Assembly: GCA_018296165.2 (NCBI GenBank)
Contig: JACKQL020000021.1
Coordinates: forward strand, 620,001-684,000
DNA: 64,000 nucleotides
Source of the DNA: Termitomyces sp. T153
Taxonomy: Eukaryota > Basidiomycota > Agaricomycetes > Agaricales > Lyophyllaceae
Reading direction: 5' to 3'
This document shows, piece by piece, positions 56,413 to 64,000 of the stretch. The notes under the pieces were generated by a model. The model worked only from the letters and a program-made list of their open reading frames with translations. It had not been told where the DNA came from and did no database searches. Each line of letters opens with the position of its first letter. The first letter of the stretch is position 1. The position numbers were made by a program, and so were the translations under genes.

Positions 56413-57565
56413 TTATCCTTCTTCTTCCTTGCTTCTTTCTCCTCCCTCTGCATCTTCCTTCATCCTTCCTGTGTACTCCTCCTCTTCCTCCCTCTCTTCT
56501 ATTCTTCTCCAGTATTCTTCATTGTTTTCTTCATCCTCATCTTCCTCTATTGTTGGTTTCAGCATGTTTCCTAGTCTTGGTGTGCCTGTCTTCATGAAGG
56601 CTCTGGATTTGGCCAGGAATTTGCCCATGGCCTCAATACCTTTCTTTGTACCAAACTTTTTTTCTATTTCCATTTCTTTGTCTACTTTCCTCAGTATGTC
56701 CCTGTGCTCCTTGTACTTGGGACATTCTCTGATGACATGTTTGCACATTTGGTATCCCTCTCTACATGTGCATCCTTTCAGTTCAGTGGGCACAAACTTA
56801 GCATAGTACTCACCAATATAGGAGTGTTGTGCTTGGCACTGAGTGAGCCTTGCCAAGACCTCTTTTGGAAGTTCTTGGACATGTTTTCATGGTTTGGCAC
56901 TTGGGGGTAGTTTATTTGCCAGGGCAAACCCTCCTACAGGTGGAGTCTTTAGCCATTCAACCCTCCAGGCTTTGAGAGTTTGTTCTTTTGTTTTCCTTTG
57001 GCATGTGTTAGTGTATATACTTTGTTTGCCACATGATGGCACCTTCTTTTGCTGCTGCATCTGCCTTCTCATGGCCCTTAATGTCTTCATGTCCTGGACA
57101 CCACTGTATTGTTACCATCCTGTCCTATCTTTCATTTAGAAAACTGTCAATATGATAAGTGAAGGATTGTATGAGCCTTTGACAGGCCACATATCTTACC
57201 CTGTATATACTTGATATTGCCACTGCATTATCTGCAAATATGTGTATGTTAGTGATCCAGTGATTTTTCTCTGTTATCTTAGCCACCATTTTTGCTGCAG
57301 CTTCAAGACCCTTCATCTCAGCATTGTATATCTCTGCTGTGCTATTCAGGCCTCCTTTCTGTACAAAGATTTCCTTGCCTCCATTGTACCCAACCATTCC
57401 CCATCCAACCATTTTGATCTTTGGGTTATTTTTGTCCTCTAACATGAAGCCATCTGAGTATATCAAGAGGTTTGACTTGTCTCTGTGGAGTTTGGCCACT
57501 AATGCTTTGTGTACCTTTGCAGCTTCCTCTTTTGGAACTCCTGGTCTAGTTGGGATAATTATCAA
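56413..57565 (-). pseudogene. LINE RNase H and C-terminal Cys/His motif
   Basis: RNase H is in the open frame 57565-57125: LLIYSDGFMLEDKNN (first Asp), WGMVGYNGG, STAEIYNAEMKGLEAA (Glu region) and IHIFADNAVAI (second Asp). It would remove RNA during target-primed synthesis. The final part (56856-56413) has CTCREGYQMCKHVIRECPKY, a C-x-C...H...C motif common at LINE ends, then an acidic Glu-rich tail ending near 56413. Stops separate the two parts. Confidence 0.87.
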
Positions 57566-57929
57566 TCAGTTTCCATATCTTTCTGCAGTTGCTCTCCATT
57601 GGGGTTCTGTTAAAGGTTTGATCTGTTCCCCTTCCTATGGATTATACATAGTGATTGCTACAGATTCTAACTGTGTCAGTTTACCTTTTGGTTTAGATGT
57701 TGGGTTTCTTAGTTGTTGTTGTGAGGGCATTGGTGGTGGGTAATGTATTGTCATACCCTCTCTCTATACATCTGGCAGACAAGCAATAATTATGCGGGTA
57801 GGGTTTAGCCTGTGTAGCCTGTTGGTATAGCTTGCTACTGTTTTATCTAAGGTCAGCCAAATTGGGGAAATTGCCATTTCTATTTCTAGTGTGTTAGTAG
57901 GCATTATTCTAAAAGCTTGGGCCATGTGT

Positions 57930-58280
57930 CAGAGGGCATCATTTTGAATAGTATTAAGTTTGTTCAGATGTCTCTTCTTGTTTGTCCACCATGCTGGGCT
58001 CATGTACATGATTATTGGTAAGATGCAGGCTTTGTACATGGTTTGGAGGTGCATTTGGTTTAGCCCTTTCGCCATGTTGGCCAGCAGCTTCATTCCTTGT
58101 ACCATGCACTTGACCTTTGTAGCTACTACCTGCAAATGTCTGTCAAATGTCAGTTTACAATCTAAATGCAGATCCAGTATCCCAATTGAGCTTCCAGCAT
58201 TTATTGTTACCTCTAATCTGTCTGGCATGGGCAGTCATATGTTAGGGGCATATCCATTATCTCTGCACCATGAGTGGTGT
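57930..58280 (-). pseudogene. LINE RT C-terminal part
   Basis: The frame 58228-57929 reads LEVTINAGSSIGILDLHLD and KCMVQGMKLLANMAKGLNQM, then ILPIIMYMSPAWW, the usual RT thumb and post-RT sequence of Tad-like LINEs. It is the direct continuation of 62025 across the Gyp2-b insertion. Confidence 0.87.
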
Positions 58281-58733
58281 TGTCAGGGAACTTCCATTTC
58301 CAACCTCTGCAGCTCACTTGATGTCTCTGAAGCTTGTTCCAGACCCTCAGAGATCTCTGGAGACTCACAGGACTTTCCATATTACCTCATCAACCACTTT
58401 CCTAGAATTAGGGCTAGCTCTAGCCTTCTGTATAGCTGTTCCCATGCCTCTGTTGCACACTGATGCACCACACCAAGCAGTGGGGATCCTTAGACTTGTT
58501 CTCTTTAGATTTCTCTCTGCTAGGTGATTAGTTACTATTGTATTGTTGTCTACTTTGCTAATATACTTTGGATTCCCCTCTGCTAGCTGCATGACTCAGA
58601 TCCTCCACCCCAGAGGTTGCCCTTACAGCAGAACAAGTCTCCTAAAACTGGTCTGGAAGCCCCTCATAGCCACAAAGAACCTCTGAGCCTTTATCTGGCA
58701 CTTCCCCATCAGGATTAAGCACTACAGATTTCT

Positions 58734-60350
58734 ATGTCTCAGCTTGCCAACCCAGACACTCCTGTGGAGGCTCTGGCCCCACAGGACAAAGCCTGGACCT
58801 GCCTGCTACACCTAGAAAACCAGGTGCAACTCATGCAATCATCCCTTACCCACCACACAACTGAACTTTCCACCATCCATCAAACCACAGATCTTATCTC
58901 CCAATCACTCCAGGCACTACTCAAGCACCTACCCTCATCTCTGCACCTCCCCCAGTTGCAGAACCAACTCTAACCACTCCTGTACCTGTTTCTGCAGCTC
59001 CAGTGACCCTATAACTGTGGATTCTGCACCTCATGCTTTCAGACACATATGATGGTGCTTGTTCTAGCAGGAAATGTTTCCTCCAGTCCTGCCTCACCTA
59101 CATCCACCTCAGCAGAGATGCCTTCAATTTCAATGCACTGAAGATAGCCTGGGTGCTGTTGTACATGAAGACCAGACATGCCTGCACCTATGAGTTGCAA
59201 GTTTTCCATTGCCCCATAGGTGTTGGGAGTTTCCTGGACTAGGCTGCCTTCAAGAAGGACTTCCAGGCAGAGTTTTACCTGCTTGACTCCACCACAACTG
59301 CTGTCTTGACACTACATGACAGGAAGCAATATGGGCAAGGGAAGTGAATGCTGGACAAGTACATTGACTCCTTCTAGGCACTGGTCAAGCAAGCTGCCTA
59401 CACTGATGGTCTTCAACTATACCTTATTTTCCAGGATGGCCTGTACCCTGCATTGGTAGAATGCATTGACAACCTTGCAGAAGGCTGCCTGGACAACAAG
59501 AGGATTGCTTCATAGTATGAGGTAGCCCAGGATCAGTGGCAACTCATGAAGATTTGATGGGAGCTCTGCTGCAAGCACTCTATGCAGTGCTCCACACCAG
59601 TGACCAGCCTCTGGTACTCTGCACCTGCTTGCCCAATGCCCACCCCTACTCTGTTCATCCTTGCACTGCACTCCTTGCCACCAGGCATCTCCATGGATGT
59701 GGATGCAGCCTGACAGCTCTGCATTATGCTGTTACTGTGTTGGAGATGCAAGAAGCCTGGGTATTTTGCATGACACTCCTCCTTAAGTCTGGAGGTACAT
59801 TACCTCTCTATGGCAGAGCAGGAGGAACTCCTTCTGCAACTGTTGGCCACAAAGCTTGCTGCTGGAGCTCCATTGCCAGACAAGTTAATGCTAGAGTTGA
59901 CTCTGGAGGAAGGAGGAACTCCTTCTGCAACTATTGACCATGAAGGATGCCACTGGAGCTCCATTGCCAGATGAGTCAATGCCAGAGTTGACTCTGGAGG
60001 AGGATTTTTAGTTGAGTGACAGATGAGGTGTATGCCTCTGTTGCTGGATACCAATAGGTTCTCATGTCTATCAATAGAAAATGAAATTGCCTTTTCTGAT
60101 GCCCCTCATTCTAAGACAGAAAAACCTCAAGGTCCTCCTCCAGACATACAAATACCAACTCTGGAGCCCCAACTAAGTTCTAGCATCCACCAGCACTGCC
60201 CTGCTTAGAAGCGCTAAATGCCCCAACAGTACATGGTGGCTTTAAGCCTGTCTGCCAACTCTCTATGCCTAGATGTGGAAATCAAGACCATGGAGACCCA
60301 GCAGACTTGTGGGGTCACCACTCTTCTGGACAGCAGAGCACATTCCAGAG
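58734..60350 (+). pseudogene. gag: Gyp2-b gag and protease remnant
   Basis: The gag start is open at 58734-58973 (SQLANPDTPVEALAPQDKAW). The capsid segment CLTYIHLSRDAFNFNALKIA lies in 59033-59242. The zinc knuckle near 59737-59778 has lost His and the last Cys (CWRCKKPGYFA, then a stop). A 91-bp tandem duplication (59821-60002) shifts the frame. The protease is cut right after LLDSRA near 60340. Confidence 0.85.
59821..60002. repeat. 91-bp tandem duplication in Gyp2-b gag
   Basis: Copies 59821-59911 and 59912-60002 both begin GGAGGAACTCCTTCTGCAAC and carry GGAGCTCCATTGCCAGA. 91 is not a multiple of three, so the duplication shifts the reading frame. Gyp2-a (20247-20340) has a single copy. 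Confidence 0.9.
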
Positions 60351-61640
60351 CTCCATCAGGAGATTGTAGAGCCACACCACAACTCCTGGATTGCTGGGCA
60401 CCCCAGATAATGGAACACACTAGAGCTAGTTTTGCAGAATTACACATGTGATCTCTGCCTCTAGACCAACCCCCAGCACCGTCTTCCCTCTAGGCAGCTA
60501 CACCCTTTACCCATCCCTGTAGAGTGGTGGAGTGTCACATCAGTGGACTTTATTGTTGAGCTCCCCAATGCTCACAGTTACAATGTCATCATGGTAGTGG
60601 TAGACCTGTATGGCAAGCAAGCACACTTCATTCCAACTCACACCATCTGCTTTGCCATGGATGCTGCAAACCTGTACCAGAGAAATGTCTGGAAGCTCCA
60701 TGGCCTCTTTGACACCAGAGACCACAGTTCATAGTGGACTTCACCAGGAAACTCTACTGACTACTTGGTATGAAGCTCCACACCTTCACCACCTACCACT
60801 CACAGTCTGATAGCTAGACCAAACATGTAAACCAGGAGTTGGAGCAGTACCTCCACCTCTTCTGGAATGAGCACCAGGATAATTGGGATGTACTCCTTCA
60901 CAATGCTGAGTTCCAGTACAACAACCACATCCATGCATCCACCTGAGTCTCCCCCTTCTTCCTCAACACTGGATGGCACCTGCACATGGGTTTCAAACCC
61001 CAGCCCTAGCCCTTGGAGAATGAAGCAATAAACAAGTTTGTGGACTGGATGAAGAAGTCACAGGAGGAGGCCCAAGTGGCTCTTGCAAAGGCAAAGGACA
61101 GCAAGGCACAATACTACAACTGCAGAAGGACCCCAGCACCCAAGTACTAGCCCAGAGATTGAGTGTACCCGGATGCCTCCAATATTACAACTACCTGACC
61201 ATCAAAAAAACTCTCACACCACCAATTGGGACCATTTACAGTGGAATAACAGGTAGGGCCCCTAGCCTATCAACTCCAGCCTGCTGCAGGGATGTGCCAG
61301 CTCCATCTGGTGTTTAACATGGTTAAATTGACTCTGGCCCTGAAGGACCCTATCCCAGGATGACATCCACCACCCCTGCCACCCCTAGTGGTGGTTGACA
61401 ATAGCAAGGAGTATGAGGTAGAGGAGATCCTGGATAGCCATTTATTCCTGTGACAACTACAATGCAAGGTGAAGTAGAAAGGTTACAGAATTGAGGACAT
61501 CTCCTGAGAATCATGGAGTTTATCAGGGAGTTCCATTGGAAGCACCCAGATGCACTGCATACCATCTGAGGACTCTATCCCATCTCACTAGTGGACCAGG
61601 CAATCTGAAACTTTTTCTACCCCATACATCAAGATGCTGC
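60351..61640 (+). pseudogene. pol: Gyp2-b integrase with chromodomain-like end
   Basis: The zinc region is at about 60375-60450 (IAGHP, then LELVLQNYTW). An open core at 60543-60734 reads MDFIVELPNAHSYNVIMVVV and KQAHFIPTHTICFAMDAANL. The later core and C-terminal parts are EQYLHLFWNEHQDNWD (60843) and KFVDWMKKSQEEAQVALAKA (61036). The chromodomain-like [13 protein letters not shown] is at 61411-61449. Stops near 60734, 60946 and 61150 inactivate it. Confidence 0.85.
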
Positions 61641-61658
61641 ATGCTAGAGGGGGGTGAT

Positions 61659-62024
61659 GTCAGGGGACTTCCATTTCCAAACTCCATGGCTTGTTCCAGC
61701 ACCTCTGCAGCTTGCTTGATGTCTCTGGGGCTTGTTCCAGACTCCCAGAGATATCCAGAGACCCATGGGACTTTCCATATCACCTCATCAACCACTTTTC
61801 TAGAGCTAGGGCTACCTCCAGCCTTCTGTATAGCTGTTCCCATGCCTCTGTTGCCCGTTGATGTGCCACACTAAGCAGTGGGGATCCTTAGACTTGTTCT
61901 CTTTGGATTTCCCTCTGCTAGATGATTAGTTACTGTTGTATTGTCATCTACTTTGCTAATATACTTTGGATTCCCCTCTGCTAGCTGCATAGCTCACATC
62001 CACCACCCAGAGGTCACCCTTACA
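61659..62024 (+). repeat. Gyp2 3' LTR
   Basis: It starts TGTCAGGGGACTTCCATTTC and ends GGTCACCCTTACA. AGACTTGTTCT is at 61890-61900. Compared with the 58281-58627 LTR it matches over most of its length with scattered differences. Confidence 0.92.
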
Positions 62025-62900
62025 GGTGTATCAGTTCTGTCTTTTCTGCCCCCATCAAAAGGCCCACACTTGTGAGCCAGTTGTTTACTATGACAAAAGC
62101 CTCTTGAAGAATAATGATGTTGAGGTCAAGAGATTTGGTGGATATCCTGAGAGTTCCATTGTCAATGTACATGTCAAGTGTCAGGACTCCTCCTTTCTCA
62201 TTCCTATCATTCCATAATGCATTATATTCTTTCCTCTTTTCTTCCATGATCTCTTGTATCTTGCTTCCATATATAATTGACAAGATCAGGGAAACTGGGG
62301 AACCTTGTGGAATACTGTTGTCTACATTTTTCATATCTCCCCTCTTGCCATTGAGGCATATTGCTACTTGCTCCTGATCTAAGAAGGATTTTACCCACTT
62401 CACTAGTGGTAGTGGAATCCCTTTTCTCCACAGTTTCCATAGCAGTCAAGAATAGTTAACATTGTTGAAATAACCAGAGATGTCAAATATTAGAACTGAC
62501 ATTACCTTATCATGGTTTCTTGCTGCTTGGATGTCCTAGACATGCATAAGGTGCACATTGTTTGTGGAACTACAAGAGCATCTGCCAAACTGGTTGGTGG
62601 GGACTTGGTCTCCTGCCTCTACCATGTAACTCAATCTTTTAGCAACTATGCTCTCCAGCACTTTATCCAGGCATTCTAGCAGTTGGATTAATCTGTATGC
62701 TTTGGGCCCTGAATAGTCAGGCTTGTTCAGTTTGTGCAGTGCTACTGTGATTACTTTCCTCCACACTTTGGGGTGATACCCTGTCTTGATGCAGTGATGC
62801 ATAAGGGAAAATATTACCTCTTCCTCAGCTTCCCATGCCCATCTGATTGCTGTGAAGGACTGCTGGCTTTCACCTGGGGCTTTGGTGGTGCTTTGGTGGA
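62025..62900 (-). pseudogene. LINE RT, fingers and palm
   Basis: The frame 62802-62536 reads KVWRKVITVALHKLNKPDYS, LLECLDKVLESIVAKRLSYM and VPTNQFGRCSCSS, the early RT blocks. The frame 62403-62020 continues FLDQEQVAICLNGKRGD, PQGSPVSLILS and the active-site box MYIDNG (62169-62158), where FADD/YVDD-type sequence is expected. A frame change near 62450 separates the two. The RT ends at the Gyp2-b insertion. Confidence 0.88.
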
Positions 62901-63296
62901 AGATGGCTTCCTTAACCTCTGTGCATGTAATCTGGTTGTGTTCTATGTCTCCAGGCTTGTCTTCTCTGAAGTTAGGTTCATAGTCATTTTTGAGAATTTG
63001 AGGAGTGGGGGGGGGGGGTTTGAAGAGTGCCCTTCATAGTGCATTGCATTTATCCTCCTGTGTGACTGCTGGGTCTTTGTTTGTCTGTTTGATCACAGGT
63101 GATGGGTAGTTTATGGTTCCTCTGGGCCAGTTTTGGAAGCCCCATATCTTTGTGAAGAGTTTCCTAAAGTAGTTAGTGTTTTCTGAATTTCCTGATTTAC
63201 TACCTCTGATTGCTCTCCCCAACAGTCTTTGTACATCTTAGCCTGCTTCCTCAGTTCCTCTCTATGTTTTGCTACCTGTGATAGTTCCTTGGTCCA

Positions 63297-64000
63297 CTAG
63301 CGTTTTGTTTGGTTTGATGGTGTTTTGGGGGTTACTGTCTTCTTGGAAGCATGTTTCATGGCCTGTGTTATCAGGTGTATGTCTTCATCCAGCTCCTCTG
63401 TGGTTTTTGGTCTCTGTCTGTCTGTCAGTTTCTTCCAGTGCCTGGTATTGTGTGCCAGCTCTCTTGAGAAAGCCTCTTTCCACTCTCCTGCTTTAGATTT
63501 TTCAAATTTGTATCTTGTACCTGTAACATTTTTGATTTCTTGTGTTCCATGGTTGATCTTCCATCTAAGTGCATAGTGGTCTGACCTGCATGCTTTTGTG
63601 GGGTCAATTGTCCATTCTTGTGTTGTGTCAAGTGTTCTGGCCACTTGGTTTGCCCATGTCAGGTCTATCACTAATGTTGCTCCATGTTGTCTGTGTTCCT
63701 GGAATGTGCACTCCCCTTTTGTGTTCAGGATAGAGAATCACACCTTGTCCAGCCAGTCTACCAGTTGTTCTGTTTTGCCAGATGGTGGGCTGTTTCTAAT
63801 GCTCCATCTAGGGTGGTGTTGGTTCCAGTTGCCTGTGATGATGACAGGTTTGTTAGTTGGCAGTGTGAGTCTCTGTAATCTAGTGGAGGCTGTTGTGTTA
63901 TTTGAGTTGGGTTTCTTTGATTTTGTTTGGCTATAAGTGTTTATTAGTGTGGTGGTTGGGCAGGTACCCTGTTCTATGTCTAGGACCTGTATGTCAAGGT
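63297..64000 (-). pseudogene. LINE endonuclease C-terminal part and linker
   Basis: The minus strand reads NWNQHHPRW near 63840-63810 (APE-type endonuclease GDFNxHHPxW block), then IDLTWAN and RSDHYALRW in 63671-63297 (the SDH block). A Lys/Glu-rich linker follows toward the RT. The endonuclease nicks target DNA to start target-primed reverse transcription. The first catalytic blocks lie beyond the window, so the 5' end is unknown. Confidence 0.85.

Larger units (their letters stand above)
58281..62024 (+). mobile_element. Gyp2-b: full-span gypsy element lacking RT/RNase H, TSD GGTGT
   Basis: LTRs are 58281-58627 and about 61659-62024 (start TGTCAGGGRACTTCCATTTC, end CCCTTACA). The duplication GGTGT is exact (58276-58280 and 62025-62029). 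The primer-binding site AGAACAAGTCT (58630-58640) follows a two-base spacer and is perfectly complementary to AGACTTGTTCT at 58492-58502 in the LTR. The protease loop (60330) is joined to the integrase zinc region (about 60345), so RT and RNase H are deleted. The element sits in the RT domain of the LINE. Confidence 0.93.
56413..64000 (-). mobile_element. Tad1-like LINE (non-LTR retrotransposon), split by Gyp2-b, 5' end outside window
   Basis: In minus-strand order: endonuclease (64000-63297), linker, RT (about 62900-62025, continuing 58280-57930), RNase H (57565-57125) and a Cys/His motif (56800-56700). RT, RNase H and a terminal CCHC motif in this order fit the Tad1/I-type group of fungal LINEs. 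The RT reading runs through the Gyp2-b insertion when that element and one GGTGT are skipped (AEKTELIHL before, DNGYAPNI after). No poly(A) end was identified. Confidence 0.9.

Noticed and set aside
56273..57743. 177- and 139-codon plus-strand frames
   Set aside because: They are antisense to the LINE Cys/His tail and RNase H, which carry recognisable motifs on the minus strand.

Overview
The window reads as a transposon-rich stretch of a filamentous fungal genome, most likely an agaricomycete basidiomycete. The inference rests on many introns of 47-63 bp with GT-AG borders, Tf2/Ty3-type chromoviruses with chromodomains, a Tad1-like LINE with RNase H, a Helitron relic, and a trichodiene-synthase-family terpene cyclase. 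No identity value was computed; boundaries were read by eye.

Two compartments differ sharply. The repeats (about 390-23840 and 30800-64000) have almost no CG dinucleotides and are full of TG/CA, which fits CpG-directed decay. A gene island (about 23845-30790) is CG-normal and holds three intact intron-bearing genes: a short-chain dehydrogenase (SDR, minus strand), a divergently transcribed zinc-type alcohol dehydrogenase (ADH, plus) and a sesquiterpene-cyclase-type terpene synthase (plus). This looks like a small terpenoid gene cluster. The SDR/ADH promoter region contains an inverted duplication whose arms lie at similar distances from the two start codons.

Layout: 1-390 host-like sequence. 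390-9042 Gyp1-a, a chromovirus with two tandem protease domains, a 3' antisense zinc-cluster-like ORF and a 3' LTR. 9290-10830 Helitron relic. 11059-12273 complete small non-autonomous LTR element (TSD GCAAA). 12274-13345 gag-like relic. 13560-14170 tRNA-derived SINE-like units. 14296-17660 broken coiled-coil gene split by a solo LTR (TSD GCAAT) that itself holds another solo LTR (TSD ACCTC). 17760-18655 repeat R copy A. 18656-23066 Gyp1-d (minus), split by Gyp2-a (TSD ATAGT). 23268-23497 LTR end of the small element family. 23845-30790 gene island. 31830-32575 repeat R copy B. 33300-37344 unrecognised relics and the 3' end of Gyp3-b. 37345-48814 Gyp1-b and Gyp1-c in tandem around one shared LTR. 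48815-53941 Gyp3-a. 53942-54950 Gyp1 LTR (minus). 56413-64000 LINE (minus), split inside its RT domain by Gyp2-b (58281-62024, TSD GGTGT).

The repeats form a readable insertion history with five exact 5-bp target duplications. Both main LTR families carry an 11-nt site just inside the LTR that is complementary to a site in the LTR itself. In Gyp1 that LTR site sits exactly 32 bp after the start of the TATA box in all five copies. This is the layout expected of Tf1/sushi-type self-primed reverse transcription.
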